Source: Gimesia chilikensis
Lineage (GTDB): Bacteria; Planctomycetota; Planctomycetia; Planctomycetales; Planctomycetaceae
Length of the DNA: 64,000 bases
Direction of reading: 5' to 3'
NCBI RefSeq assembly: GCF_007744075.1
Contig: NZ_CP036266.1
Span: forward strand, 1,513,001-1,577,000
A model generated the notes under the pieces. That model ran no database searches and had not been told where the DNA came from. It worked only from the letters and a program-made list of their open reading frames with translations. Both the position numbers and the translations under genes were made by a program. Positions 47,190 to 56,639 of the stretch are shown piece after piece (within the stretch, counting starts at the first letter, position 1; each line of letters begins with the position of its first letter).

Positions 47190-49487
47190 ATGCCCGATTT
47201 TGAGAAGAAGATTCTCGAGTACGTAGCCCGCCCCGGTTACACACCGATTCGGGAAAAAGCGCTGCTGAAAAAAGTGGGAGGCTCCAAGTCAACTTCTTCT
47301 GAATTCGAGCAGGCCATGCAGAGTCTCCAGTCCCGCAAAGAGATTCTCGTGTCCGATTCGGGGCTGATTCGCCCCGTGAAAAAAGAGGGTTGGATTGCCG
47401 GGATTATCAAGAAAATCAATTCCGGGGCCGGGTATCTGATTCCCCATCACAAGCCGGATGACATTGCCCACGACCAGCGTCATGCCGGCGATCTGTATAT
47501 TTCCGAGCGGGATATGGGGGATGCCCAGACCGGCGATGAAGTTTATGCCACCGTGATCAATCGCCGCCGCAGCGGAGGCCAGATCTGCGGTCGCGTCGTG
47601 GAGATCATCGAGCGGGCTTCGACGACATTTGTCGGCACTTACTTCGAAACACAGGGTGAAGGTTATGTGCATGTGGACGGCAAGATATTCAACTCGCCGA
47701 TTCATGTGGGCGATCCGGGGGCGAAAGGTGTCGAACCCGAAGATAAGGTCGTCATCGACATTCTGCATTTCCCTTCAAAGAGCTACCTGGGACAGGGAGT
47801 GATTTCCAAAGTCCTGGGGCCACACGGGAAGCCAGGCGTTGATCTGCTGTCCATAGTCTACGAGTTCGGTATCCCGATGGACTTTCCGGAGGAGGTCCTG
47901 GAAGCAGCTCGAGAGCAGGCGAGCCTGTTTGATGAGACAAAACTGGGGAATCGCCGCGACCTGACCAACGAGACGATCGTGACGATTGACCCTGCGGATG
48001 CCCGGGACTTCGATGATGCAATTTCGCTGACTCAGAACGAGCGCGGGCACTGGGTGCTGGGCGTGCATATTGCCGATGTGGCGCACTTTGTTAAAGAGGG
48101 TTCTGTACTGGACCGTGAGGCCCGACGGCGGGGGACCAGTGTGTATCTGCCCGGCCAGGTGATTCCGATGCTGCCTGAGATCATTTCAAATGGTCTGGCC
48201 AGTCTGCAGCAGGATCAGGTGCGTTTCACCAAATCTGCGTTTATCGAATTTACGTCGGATGGCGTGCCGGTCCATACCGAGTTCGTCAATTCCGCGATTC
48301 GGGTCAAGAAGCGGTTCGCCTACGAGCAGGTGCTGCCCATCATTCAGGAACGTGACGAGGAAGGGGACCGGATACCCCGGGACGTCCGCGAGCTGCTGAA
48401 AAACATGCATCATCTGGCAATGATGCTGCGAAAACGTCGCTTTGCTGCCGGTGCACTGGAGTTGCACCTCTCCGAAGTGCGGCTCACCTTTGACGACAAA
48501 CATCGTGTGAGTGGTGCCGTTGAACGCGAGCATGACGAAAGCCACCAGATCATCGAAGAATTCATGCTGGCAGCGAATATTGCGGTCGCGGAAGGACTCA
48601 ATGACCGGGGACTGCGGTTTCTGCGTCGCGTGCATCCGTCGCCTGACTACCAGCGGCAAGTGGAATTCGCCGAGTTTGTCAGCGCACTGGGTTATACGCT
48701 CAAAAAGGCCCAGAGTCGTAAGGATCTGCAGCGTCTGATCGAGCAGGTGCATGGAACCGCTGTCGAACAGGCCATCAATTATTCCATGTTACGCAGTCTC
48801 AAGCAGGCAGAATATACGGATGAAGAGCTTGGGCACTACGCTCTGGCCGTTGAGCATTACTGCCACTTCACCAGCCCGATTCGGCGGTACCCTGACCTGA
48901 CAATTCATCGCATGATCGATGAAATTCTGGAGCGTCCCGACAAAGGGAAAGGGCAGAGCCCCCAGGGGCTGCGTCAACTGGGCCACGACCTCTCCTTACG
49001 TGAGCGTCGTGCCGAGTCGGCAGAACGGGAGCTGACTAAAGTCAAACTGCTGACCTGGATGGTTGAAAATAAAATCAACACGCTGAAAACCATGATCACG
49101 GGAGTGGAATCGTTCGGGTTGTTCTGCCGGGGTGTGGATGTGCCTGTGGAAGGACTGTTACACATCAGCCGACTGGGCAAAAACGATTACTTTCACCAGG
49201 ATCCAGCCAAATTCAGTATCGTCGGGGAGCGGACAGGTCAGGAGTTCCGTATTGGTGATTTCCTGGAGGTGGAAGTCGAAAAGATCGATCTGGATCGTCG
49301 AGAGCTGGATTTTCGAATGCCCCGAGCGGAGAAGTCAGGTAAATCGAAGTCAAAATCAGATAATGGTAATTCGAAGCAGTCAGGTAAAAAGCCGACTCGG
49401 GCCTCTTCCAAGGGGAAGGGGGCTGTGAAAAAGAAGAAGAACCGGCCGGGGAAGTCACCGCGGAGCAAAAAGAAGAAACGCAAGTAA
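47190..49487 (+). CDS. rnr: Ribonuclease R
   Basis: The 765-residue exoribonuclease has a winged-helix N-terminus (residues 1-65), cold-shock domains (70-240), and the RNB catalytic domain with metal-binding acidic residues in TIDPADARDFDDAISL (about 268-283) and the later HYCHFTSPIRRYPDLTIHRM. A C-terminal S1 domain (about 630-710) follows. The last 50 residues are Lys/Ser-rich (KSGKSKSKSDNGNSKQSGKK), as in other RNase R proteins. It degrades structured RNA 3' to 5'. It is translated directly after the YhaM-like gene. Confidence 0.96.
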   Translation: MPDFEKKILEYVARPGYTPIREKALLKKVGGSKSTSSEFEQAMQSLQSRKEILVSDSGLIRPVKKEGWIAGIIKKINSGAGYLIPHHKPDDIAHDQRHAGDLYISERDMGDAQTGDEVYATVINRRRSGGQICGRVVEIIERASTTFVGTYFETQGEGYVHVDGKIFNSPIHVGDPGAKGVEPEDKVVIDILHFPSKSYLGQGVISKVLGPHGKPGVDLLSIVYEFGIPMDFPEEVLEAAREQASLFDETKLGNRRDLTNETIVTIDPADARDFDDAISLTQNERGHWVLGVHIADVAHFVKEGSVLDREARRRGTSVYLPGQVIPMLPEIISNGLASLQQDQVRFTKSAFIEFTSDGVPVHTEFVNSAIRVKKRFAYEQVLPIIQERDEEGDRIPRDVRELLKNMHHLAMMLRKRRFAAGALELHLSEVRLTFDDKHRVSGAVEREHDESHQIIEEFMLAANIAVAEGLNDRGLRFLRRVHPSPDYQRQVEFAEFVSALGYTLKKAQSRKDLQRLIEQVHGTAVEQAINYSMLRSLKQAEYTDEELGHYALAVEHYCHFTSPIRRYPDLTIHRMIDEILERPDKGKGQSPQGLRQLGHDLSLRERRAESAERELTKVKLLTWMVENKINTLKTMITGVESFGLFCRGVDVPVEGLLHISRLGKNDYFHQDPAKFSIVGERTGQEFRIGDFLEVEVEKIDLDRRELDFRMPRAEKSGKSKSKSDNGNSKQSGKKPTRASSKGKGAVKKKKNRPGKSPRSKKKKRK

Positions 49488-49797
49488 GCTGAGTGCCTTT
49501 GGGAAGTGTCTGCAGGGTACGGATGTTTTACTTGAAACCGGGTAAGCTGGAGCTAAAAACAATTATGCAGAGCGGAAATTTGCAAAAGGACTTCAGTTTA
49601 TAATTCTGTGAAGATTGATGTACGAAGGCGAAGAAATATAATAACTTAAGCTCTATAACGAATATGCATCTTTCAGCATCGGCAGATTCAATCAGGTCAG
49701 ACTGAGTGACCGCCACGCTGGCTGCTTTGTTTATAGATTTCACTATCACAATATTATTCACGGGATCTCAAGCAGATCACCGGGTGAGTGCTTGATT
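49488..49797. other. Intergenic region before sdhC, nothing recognised
   Basis: AT-rich relative to the flanks and without gene or terminator signals. It presumably carries the promoter of the sdhCAB operon. Confidence 0.45.
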
Positions 49798-50541
49798 ATG
49801 GTGACGAAATTGGCTGAGAAACAGCAATCCTCTCCGTCAGCAGGCGGAAAATCAGCGACGAAGTGGATTATGACCCTGCTTTCCTCTTCCATTGGCCAGA
49901 AGTTCGTGATGGGCATCACGGGCCTTCTCTTGTGCGGCTTCCTGGTTGTGCATCTGGCGGGGAACCTGCTCGTGTATGTCGGCGCAGACGCCTACAACAA
50001 CTACGCAAAAGAGCTGCACAGCATGATGCTGCTGCCTGTAGCGGAGACGGGACTGTTCCTGCTGCTGTTCGCTCACATTGCACTGGCATTCAAGCTGACC
50101 AGCGATAACCGCAAGGCACGCCAGATCACTTATCATGAGAAGCAGAGCAAGATTCAGGAGCCACCTTCCATTTTCGGACGTACTCCGATGGGGCGGACCA
50201 GTTCCTGGATGTTCATTTCGGGATCCATAATTCTGATCTTCCTGATCATGCATATGATCGACATGAAACTGCATCTGAACCCAACGGTCGACTACAAAGA
50301 CCAGTCACCCTTTGGCATCATCGTGCAGGTTCTGGGCAGTGGTTTGAGTGCCCCGATTTACATTGTGGGAACGCTTGTCCTCGGATTTCACCTGTCCCAT
50401 GGTTTCTGGAGTGCGTTCCAGTCCCTGGGACTGAATCATCCCAAATACACGCCCCTGATCAAGAAACTGGCAATTCTATTTGCGATCGTCATTGCAGCTG
50501 GTTTTGTCAGTCTGCCACTCTGGGGCTTTTTTATCCGCTAA
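49798..50541 (+). CDS. sdhC: Succinate dehydrogenase cytochrome b subunit (type B)
   Basis: The 247-residue protein has about five membrane helices (SIGQKFVMGITGLLLCGFLV, LPVAETGLFLLLFAHIALAF, FISGSIILIFLIMHMIDMKL, LVLGFHLSHGFWSAFQSLG). Its histidines (VVHLAGN, FAHIALAF, MHMIDMK, GFHLSHGF) are placed to ligate two hemes b. This single-subunit di-heme anchor is the B-type found in Bacillus, Bacteroides and epsilon-proteobacteria, where it works with sdhA and sdhB without sdhD. I chose ATG 49798 over TTG 49792. It heads an operon in the order C-A-B. Confidence 0.92.
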   Translation: MVTKLAEKQQSSPSAGGKSATKWIMTLLSSSIGQKFVMGITGLLLCGFLVVHLAGNLLVYVGADAYNNYAKELHSMMLLPVAETGLFLLLFAHIALAFKLTSDNRKARQITYHEKQSKIQEPPSIFGRTPMGRTSSWMFISGSIILIFLIMHMIDMKLHLNPTVDYKDQSPFGIIVQVLGSGLSAPIYIVGTLVLGFHLSHGFWSAFQSLGLNHPKYTPLIKKLAILFAIVIAAGFVSLPLWGFFIR

Positions 50542-50618
50542 CCTTCCGCCAGTCATTTGCGTCGGTTTAGCACCATCCTATAGATAGTTTCACACGTTCC
50601 GTTTTGAAGGTAGATATC

Positions 50619-52550
50619 ATGGCCGAGTCGGCTACGACGGTTTTGAATTCTCGAGTTCCTGAAGGTCCCATGGCCGAAAAATGGGATCGTTGTAAACAGG
50701 AGATGAAGCTGGTTAACCCGGCGAATAAACGGAAGAAAAAGATCATTGTGGTGGGAACCGGTCTGGCAGGGGCCTCTGCTGCTGCCTCGCTGGCTGAACT
50801 GGGCTACCAGGTACAATCCTTCTGTTTTCAGGACTCTCCCCGTCGGGCTCACAGTATTGCCGCCCAGGGGGGGATTAACGCTGCCAAGAACTATCCGAAT
50901 GACGGCGACAGCGTCTGGCGTCTGTTCTACGATACCGTGAAGGGGGGCGACTTCCGGAGCCGTGAAGCGAACGTGCATCGTCTGGCCCAGGTTAGTAACA
51001 ACATTATCGACCAGTGTGCTGCCCAGGGCGTGCCTTTCGCCCGTGATTACGGCGGGTTGCTGGCCAACCGGTCCTTCGGTGGGGCCCAGGTATCCCGTAC
51101 TTTTTATGCCCGCGGGCAGACCGGACAGCAGTTGCTGCTGGGGGCTTACAGCGCTTTGATGCGGCAGGTGGGGACCGGACGTGTCAAGCTGTTCCCGCGG
51201 CGTGAAATGCTGGACCTGGTTGTGGTCGACGGCGTGGCCCGGGGGATTATCGTTCGTAATCTGATTACCGGTGAGTTCGAAACCTATTCCGCCGATTGTG
51301 TGCTGCTGGCAACCGGCGGTTACGGAAATGCCTTCTACCTTTCGACCAACGCGAAGGGGTCGAATGTGACCGCCGCCTGGCGGTGTCATAAACGGGGAGC
51401 GTTCTTTGCGAATCCCTGTTACACACAGATCCACCCGACATGTATCCCCGTGAGTGGCGATTACCAGTCTAAGCTGACTTTGATGAGTGAAAGTCTGCGA
51501 AACGACGGCCGGGTCTGGGTTCCCAAATCAGCCGATGATAAACGTCGCGGTAATGAAATTCCTGATGAAGAACGGGACTATTACCTGGAACGACGTTATC
51601 CCGCCTTCGGTAACCTGGTGCCTCGTGACGTGGCATCTCGTGCGGCTAAGGAACGCTGCGATGCCGGTTACGGTGTCGGTTCGACCGGTCAGGCAGTCTT
51701 CCTGGATTTCCGGGATGCGATTATCCGCGATGGAAGACACGTCATCGAAACGAAGTACGGCAACCTGTTCCATATGTATCAGAAGATTACCGGCGAAAAC
51801 CCTTACGAAGTGCCGATGCGGATTTATCCCGCTGTGCACTATACGATGGGGGGGCTGTGGGTGGACTATCATCTGCAGAGTACGATTCCCGGTCTGTTCG
51901 TGCTGGGCGAAGCAAACTTCTCGGACCATGGTGCCAACCGGCTGGGGGCGTCCGCTTTGATGCAGGGACTGGCAGACGGTTACTTCGTCGCTCCTTACAC
52001 AACGGGTCACTTCCTGGCTTCGAACAGTCTGCCTGAGGTTTCAACCGAGGATGAGGCGTTCAAGGCTGCATTGGCCAATGCCCAGGACAGAAACTCAAAG
52101 ATTCTGGGAGTCAACGGAACGCGTTCGTCCGACAGCATCCATCGCGAACTGGGGCACATCCTCTGGGAATACTGTGGTATGTCCCGCGAACGCCAGGGGC
52201 TGGAAACAGCCATGGGCAAGATTCGCGATCTGCGGGATGAGTTCTGGTCGAGCGTGAAAGTGCTGGGCGAAGGCGAGCAGTTGAATCAGAACCTGGAACA
52301 CGCTGGTCGTCTGGCAGACTTCCTGGAATTTGGTGAGTTGATGGTGCGAGATGCCCTCGTGCGGGAAGAATCCTGCGGTGGTCACTTCCGCGAAGAACAT
52401 CAGACTCCCGAAAACGAAGCGTTACGTGACGATGAGAATTTCTGTCACGTGGCTGCCTGGGAATTCACCGGGGTCGGCAATGAGCCGGTCGAACACCGAG
52501 AACAATTAGAATTTACTGAAGTACCTCTGGCTACGAGGAGTTATAAATAA
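50619..52550 (+). CDS. sdhA: Succinate dehydrogenase/fumarate reductase flavoprotein subunit
   Basis: FAD-binding motif [19 protein letters not shown] lies near residues 45-63. The covalent-FAD His is in [18 protein letters not shown]. The dicarboxylate site includes HPTCIPVSG and the catalytic Arg region RFSYARxR-like [17 protein letters not shown]; the later FAD segment is [19 protein letters not shown]. The protein oxidises succinate in the TCA cycle. I chose ATG 50619 (AAGG upstream) over TTG 50604. Its TAA stop shares one base with the sdhB ATG (TAATG). Confidence 0.95.
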   Translation: MAESATTVLNSRVPEGPMAEKWDRCKQEMKLVNPANKRKKKIIVVGTGLAGASAAASLAELGYQVQSFCFQDSPRRAHSIAAQGGINAAKNYPNDGDSVWRLFYDTVKGGDFRSREANVHRLAQVSNNIIDQCAAQGVPFARDYGGLLANRSFGGAQVSRTFYARGQTGQQLLLGAYSALMRQVGTGRVKLFPRREMLDLVVVDGVARGIIVRNLITGEFETYSADCVLLATGGYGNAFYLSTNAKGSNVTAAWRCHKRGAFFANPCYTQIHPTCIPVSGDYQSKLTLMSESLRNDGRVWVPKSADDKRRGNEIPDEERDYYLERRYPAFGNLVPRDVASRAAKERCDAGYGVGSTGQAVFLDFRDAIIRDGRHVIETKYGNLFHMYQKITGENPYEVPMRIYPAVHYTMGGLWVDYHLQSTIPGLFVLGEANFSDHGANRLGASALMQGLADGYFVAPYTTGHFLASNSLPEVSTEDEAFKAALANAQDRNSKILGVNGTRSSDSIHRELGHILWEYCGMSRERQGLETAMGKIRDLRDEFWSSVKVLGEGEQLNQNLEHAGRLADFLEFGELMVRDALVREESCGGHFREEHQTPENEALRDDENFCHVAAWEFTGVGNEPVEHREQLEFTEVPLATRSYK

Positions 52551-53311
52551 TGAGCGAGACTCTGGATCTGACGCTCAGAATCTGGCGCCAGCCTGGCCCC
52601 GATGCCGTCGGGCGTTACGTCGATTACAAACTTACCGACATCTCCACGCATATGTCCTTCCTGGAAATGCTGGACGTGTTGAATGAGCAATTGCTGCAGC
52701 AGGGCGAAGAGATGGTTGCCTTTGACCATGACTGTCGCGAAGGGATCTGCGGGATGTGTAGCCTGATGATCAACGGACAGGCACATGGTCCGGATTCAGG
52801 CACAACTACCTGTCAGTTGCATATGCGGCGGTTCAAGAATGGCGACACGATCGTGATTGAACCCTGGCGATCGCAGGCGTTTCCTGTGATTCGCGACCTG
52901 GTCGTCGATCGCAGTGCTTTTGACCGGATCATCGAAAAGGGGGGCTTTATCTCGGTCAATACCGGGAATGCTCCCGATGCGAACAATATTCCCGTTCCCC
53001 TGCCGGTCCAGGAGACAGCCATGGATGCGGCAGCCTGTATTGGCTGTGGTGCCTGTGTGGCCGCCTGTAAGAATGCTTCAGCCATGCTGTTTGTTTCTGC
53101 GAAGGTGTCACATCTGTCGACACTGCCTCAGGGGGCTCCCGAGCGTGCGAGTCGTGTGCAGAACATGGTCGCCCAGATGGACGAAGAAGGCTTTGGAAAC
53201 TGTACGAATACGGAAGAGTGTTCGGCTGCGTGTCCCGCAGAGATTTCGGTCTCTAACATTGCCCGTCTGAACCGCGAATACCTGCGTGCAAAGCTGTGTG
53301 CGAAAGACTAA
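52550..53311 (+). CDS. sdhB: Succinate dehydrogenase iron-sulphur subunit
   Basis: The 253-residue subunit carries the plant-type [2Fe-2S] ligands in [16 protein letters not shown] and TTCQLH. The ferredoxin-type clusters are in [15 protein letters not shown] and [16 protein letters not shown], giving the [4Fe-4S] and [3Fe-4S] centres. It links the flavoprotein to the membrane cytochrome b. It is translationally coupled to sdhA by a one-base overlap and ends in a strong terminator. Confidence 0.95.
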   Translation: MSETLDLTLRIWRQPGPDAVGRYVDYKLTDISTHMSFLEMLDVLNEQLLQQGEEMVAFDHDCREGICGMCSLMINGQAHGPDSGTTTCQLHMRRFKNGDTIVIEPWRSQAFPVIRDLVVDRSAFDRIIEKGGFISVNTGNAPDANNIPVPLPVQETAMDAAACIGCGACVAACKNASAMLFVSAKVSHLSTLPQGAPERASRVQNMVAQMDEEGFGNCTNTEECSAACPAEISVSNIARLNREYLRAKLCAKD

Positions 53312-53337
53312 GCACACGACGTAATGATCTTTTACAG

Positions 53338-53370
53338 AGCGAGGGGACCTGCGGGACCCTCGCTTTTTTT
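53338..53370 (+). terminator. Intrinsic terminator of sdhCAB
   Basis: AGCGAGGG (53338-53345) pairs with CCCTCGCT (53357-53364) as a perfect 8-bp stem, followed by seven T (53364-53370). It lies 27 bases after the sdhB stop. Confidence 0.9.
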
Positions 53371-53521
53371 ATAGGGGTTCGGCAGTTGGTTTTGATTAAA
53401 TTAGGATTTTTAAGATTCGCGGAGTCTGTTGATTGCGAGATAGTCCGGGAAGTTCCACAATAGTCGACAGCGCCTGAATTCCCCTTTATCAGTCCTCATT
53501 TTAAAGTCAGAAGAGAGAGCT

Positions 53522-54619
53522 GTGTCTGAATCTTTACTCACTACTGCCTGCCACCAGTGGCACGTTGATCATGGCGGCCGAATGGTCGATTTCGCCGGCT
53601 GGGAAATGCCTCTGCTGTATACGAATATCACCGATGAGCATCACGCGGTACGCCAGGCGGCAGGTTTGTTTGACATCGCCCACATGGGGCGGCTCTTTTT
53701 CAGTGGTCCGGATGCATGCCGCTTCCTGGATCATCTGCTGACGAATAACGTCGAATCACTCAAGCCGGGACAGATCCGCTACTCACTGGTGACTAATGAA
53801 TCCGGGGGGATCCTGGATGACGTACTGGTCTATCGATTTTCCGATTTCTATCTGCTGGTGGTGAATGCATCCAATCGCCTGAAAATCGTTGACTGGATCG
53901 AACAGCAGCGGGAAGGCTTCGATGTGCAGATCGATGACATGACCTGCGAGAAGTTCATGCTGGCCCTGCAGGGACCTGCTTCACTGGGAATTCTGAATCC
54001 ACTGGCTGAGGCAGAGCTGAGCGAAATCAAATATTATTACGGCGTGGAAACCAAAGTGCTGGGCGTGGATGCTCTCGTGAGTCGGACCGGATATACCGGG
54101 GAAGACGGCTTCGAGGTCGTCGTTGATCAGGCTGAAGGTCTGGCACTCTGGGAGCGACTGATGGCCGACGGTCAGAGTGCAGGACTGGTTCCTGCCGGGC
54201 TGGGATGCCGCGATACGCTCCGTCTGGAAGCCGCTATGCCCCTGTATGGGCACGAACTGGACGAAGAGACCGATCCCTTTACAGCGGGACTCAACTTCGC
54301 TGTGAAGCTGCAGGCGGCTGATTTCGTAGGTAAAGAGGCATTGATCGCCGCCAAGGCTCGTGAAGATCGTAAAGTACGCATTGGTTTCACCCTGGAGGGG
54401 AAACGGGCGGCACGCGAAGGTGCAGAGCTGTACGATGGCGATCAGAAGGTGGGCGTCGTGACGTCTGGGTCCTTCTCACCGACGCTGGATCTGCCGCTGG
54501 GCATGGCATATGTCGAAGCCGCTTATGCAGAGCCGGGGCAGGTGCTGGAAGCGGATATTCGCGGTAAGCGATTTCCGGTAAAAGTGACCGCTTTGCCATT
54601 CTACAAACGCGACACTTAG
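53522..54619 (+). CDS. gcvT: Aminomethyltransferase (glycine cleavage T protein)
   Basis: The 365-residue GcvT transfers the aminomethyl carbon from lipoylated H protein to tetrahydrofolate. Family segments are HGGRMVDFAGWEMPLLYTNI, GLFDIAHMGRLFFSG, RTGYTGEDGFEVVV, GLGCRDTLRLEAAMPLYGHEL, and the C-terminal beta-barrel SGSFSPTLDLPLGMAYV. It starts at GTG 53522 after a GAGAG ribosome site. gcvH and gcvP are not adjacent in this window. It follows the sdh terminator by about 150 bases. Confidence 0.95.
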   Translation: MSESLLTTACHQWHVDHGGRMVDFAGWEMPLLYTNITDEHHAVRQAAGLFDIAHMGRLFFSGPDACRFLDHLLTNNVESLKPGQIRYSLVTNESGGILDDVLVYRFSDFYLLVVNASNRLKIVDWIEQQREGFDVQIDDMTCEKFMLALQGPASLGILNPLAEAELSEIKYYYGVETKVLGVDALVSRTGYTGEDGFEVVVDQAEGLALWERLMADGQSAGLVPAGLGCRDTLRLEAAMPLYGHELDEETDPFTAGLNFAVKLQAADFVGKEALIAAKAREDRKVRIGFTLEGKRAAREGAELYDGDQKVGVVTSGSFSPTLDLPLGMAYVEAAYAEPGQVLEADIRGKRFPVKVTALPFYKRDT

Positions 54620-54634
54620 AGAATCACAGGTCAC

Positions 54635-54663
54635 GCGTAGCCGGCAAGTGGTAGCGGCTACGC
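54635..54663 (+). terminator. Hairpin after gcvT, weak terminator
   Basis: GCGTAGCCG (54635-54643) and CGGCTACGC (54655-54663) make a perfect 9-bp stem with an 11-base loop, 16 bases after the gcvT stop. Only TTAAAG follows, so rho-independent activity may be modest. Confidence 0.55.
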
Positions 54664-54756
54664 TTAAAGCTGGGGCTTCCCTTCGAGCTTCTGCACGGCG
54701 ATTTATATCGTCGACAACAGAGAAGGAGCGTAAGACAGTGAGCGTTTCAGGCAAGC

Positions 54757-55821
54757 TTAAGAACCGGAAGCGTTGGTCTTCTGTTCTTTTTTGGAAACAT
54801 AGTCGGTGTCTGCCAGAACTTCCTGAGCAACGTCGCCGACGAAGTTGTCGATCTGTTTCTTTTCCTTGCCTGGCGCTGGTGCTCCCGCATTCATACCGAC
54901 ACCCGGTTGTTTGAAGAAGGAGGGGGCCATGTCGATGATGGCGCTCCAGTAGGTCGTGAAGACCGGGTATTTGACATCGGGGTTCTGTTCTTTGTAGTCA
55001 TCCATTTTCTGCAGGAGCAGGTTGTGGGCGATTTTCGGATGGCGATGATGCGGTCCGTGTACAAAGATGTCAAAGTTGAAGTAGGTGCAGAGCTTCGTGA
55101 TGATATTATTTCCCACGACCGTACGGGTTCCCAGCATGGGATCGTAACTGCTCATTCCGAGATGTTCTGTGAACTTACGAGTGTTCTGGTAGATCCCTGC
55201 GAGATAGTGGGGCAGAACCCATACACGCAGCAGACCGATGAGTGCACCGTAGTAGCCGCAGAGAGCGATCACGGAACCCCAGAAGATTACAATCGCCGCA
55301 TATTCGTAGCGAATGGTTCTACGGAGTTTAGGGTCGGTCAGGGGAGAATCTTTGTGCCAGAAGATGCGACCGTAAATGAACGGGGCCATGAACAGACCCA
55401 GAGCCAGGTCGAACCAGACAAACACTCTGCGAAAGCGGAGTGATGTGTTCGGGTCAGAATAGGGCCAGAGTTCCCAGTCGCTGGGTTTATTCAGGTAGGC
55501 GTGGTGGCGAATATGGCTCTCACGGTAAACCGTGTAGGGTACAAACATCGCCGTTCCCAGGATTCGCCCCAGCCAGATGCTCGCATTCTTGGAGCCGGAG
55601 AGCGTATGGTGAGAACATTCGTGGAAGCAACTGGTCCAGCAGAACAGACAGTAAGAAATAAACAGTGTCAGAAAGATCTGCCAACTGATGGCATCAGTGG
55701 GCCAGTAAACGGCAAGACACCAGATTGCGACCAATCCGACAGGCAGGAACAAAAAACGAGGGATGGTCGTTTTTTCTTCTAGTGCTTTTAATTCCTGTTC
55801 GGTGAATTGTGTTACGGACAC
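54757..55821 (-). CDS. Membrane fatty acid desaturase
   Basis: The 354-residue protein has the three histidine boxes of membrane di-iron desaturases: HECSHH (about 68-73), HIRHH (about 104-108), and HGPHHRHP (about 257-264). Four hydrophobic segments are visible, including FLFLPVGLVAIWCLAVYWP and ALGLFMAPFIYG. The enzyme introduces double bonds into acyl chains in the membrane (or hydroxylates related lipids). The C-terminus is Lys-rich. It starts at GTG 55821 with GGAG six bases upstream. A leader rich in inverted repeats precedes it. Confidence 0.9.
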   Translation of the reverse strand: MSVTQFTEQELKALEEKTTIPRFLFLPVGLVAIWCLAVYWPTDAISWQIFLTLFISYCLFCWTSCFHECSHHTLSGSKNASIWLGRILGTAMFVPYTVYRESHIRHHAYLNKPSDWELWPYSDPNTSLRFRRVFVWFDLALGLFMAPFIYGRIFWHKDSPLTDPKLRRTIRYEYAAIVIFWGSVIALCGYYGALIGLLRVWVLPHYLAGIYQNTRKFTEHLGMSSYDPMLGTRTVVGNNIITKLCTYFNFDIFVHGPHHRHPKIAHNLLLQKMDDYKEQNPDVKYPVFTTYWSAIIDMAPSFFKQPGVGMNAGAPAPGKEKKQIDNFVGDVAQEVLADTDYVSKKEQKTNASGS

Positions 55822-55870
55822 GTTGAGCTCCGGTCTAATAAACTACCAGCACGTTTCTAATATTTTATTT

Positions 55871-55952
55871 AACCAGTTGTGAGTAACGGCGCTGCGTTAC
55901 AATGAAATCAAGTTAAACCAGTTAAAATGTTACTCACAGCAAAACTGTGAGT
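55871..55952 (-). promoter_or_regulatory. Inverted-repeat-rich leader or operator of the desaturase
   Basis: Three overlapping pairings occur. A perfect GTAACG-GCGCTG-CGTTAC hairpin is at 55883-55900. A perfect 8-bp ACTCACAG-CAAAA-CTGTGAGT hairpin is at 55932-55952. GTGAGTAAC (55879-55887) also matches GTTACTCAC (55929-55937) perfectly, which excludes the other two. AACCAGTT occurs twice, at 55871-55878 and 55916-55923. It could be a switching RNA leader or a double operator; known riboswitch cores are not recognised. Confidence 0.45.
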
Positions 55953-56355
55953 CAACTTATCAGAAATTTCGGCCATTCTCTTTATTTACTACATCATGTC
56001 TTGTGATCTCGCGCTCATGATGCAATTATTTTTTTTAAGTCGGACTATTCGGGAGTAATATTTATAATGGGAGTGTTAAGACAGTTAGGTTGATTTTGGG
56101 GAAATGCGGGTTCTACCGCAAATCTCTCGCCCCTAATGTCGGAAATTCATTATTATAACTGGTTTATGGAACTTGCACTTGAAAAAAGTGCGGAAATCCC
56201 AATTTTTCAAAACCTGCAGGCTGAGTAGAAATTGTAGTCAGACCTGCGATAATTCAAACCGATATAAGTCTTCAATCACCCCGCCCGGGACAGGGGCCCT
56301 TCCCGTTTTGCGTTAATTTATTTGGGAAAAAGATCTCAGGAGTTAAGTCTTTCCG
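55953..56355. other. Intergenic region before the 88-residue protein
   Basis: No gene is seen. The sequence is AT-rich, with an 8-T run near 56030. CGGGA (56286-56290) and TCCCG (56301-56305) followed by TTTT resemble a weak terminator in the leader of the next gene; the loop is GC-rich. No clear promoter can be assigned. Confidence 0.4.
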
Positions 56356-56622
56356 ATGCCAGAATATTCAAATTATCAAAAGGATGTGATCAAACGTTAC
56401 TATGACAATCGGGAATCGATTGATCAGCAACGATTGTCTGAGCTCTGTACCAATCTGTTTTTGACGGAAGGTAAAAAGAAACAGAAGCTGTGGGAGAAAG
56501 CTCAGGAGATCATGGAACGCCTGAATGTCCCGCCGACCCGCATTGATCATGTTCTGAAGTCCGCTGATCCGGCCATCCTGGCAGAAGTCGTCAAGGATCT
56601 GGAATCCGGGGCGATTCGCTAA
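56356..56622 (+). CDS. Small hypothetical protein (88 residues)
   Basis: ATG 56356 follows a CAGGAG ribosome site (about 56337-56342). The protein is predicted largely helical and charged (YQKDVIKRYYDNRESIDQQR, KKKQKLWEKAQEIMERLNVP), with no signal peptide or membrane segment. The end is short and regular (ADPAILAEVVKDLESGAIR). The family is not recognised, but codon use and the ribosome site support it as real. It has its own long upstream region and is convergent with the MFS gene. Confidence 0.7.
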   Translation: MPEYSNYQKDVIKRYYDNRESIDQQRLSELCTNLFLTEGKKKQKLWEKAQEIMERLNVPPTRIDHVLKSADPAILAEVVKDLESGAIR

Positions 56623-56639
56623 CGAACTCCGGCAGGAGC

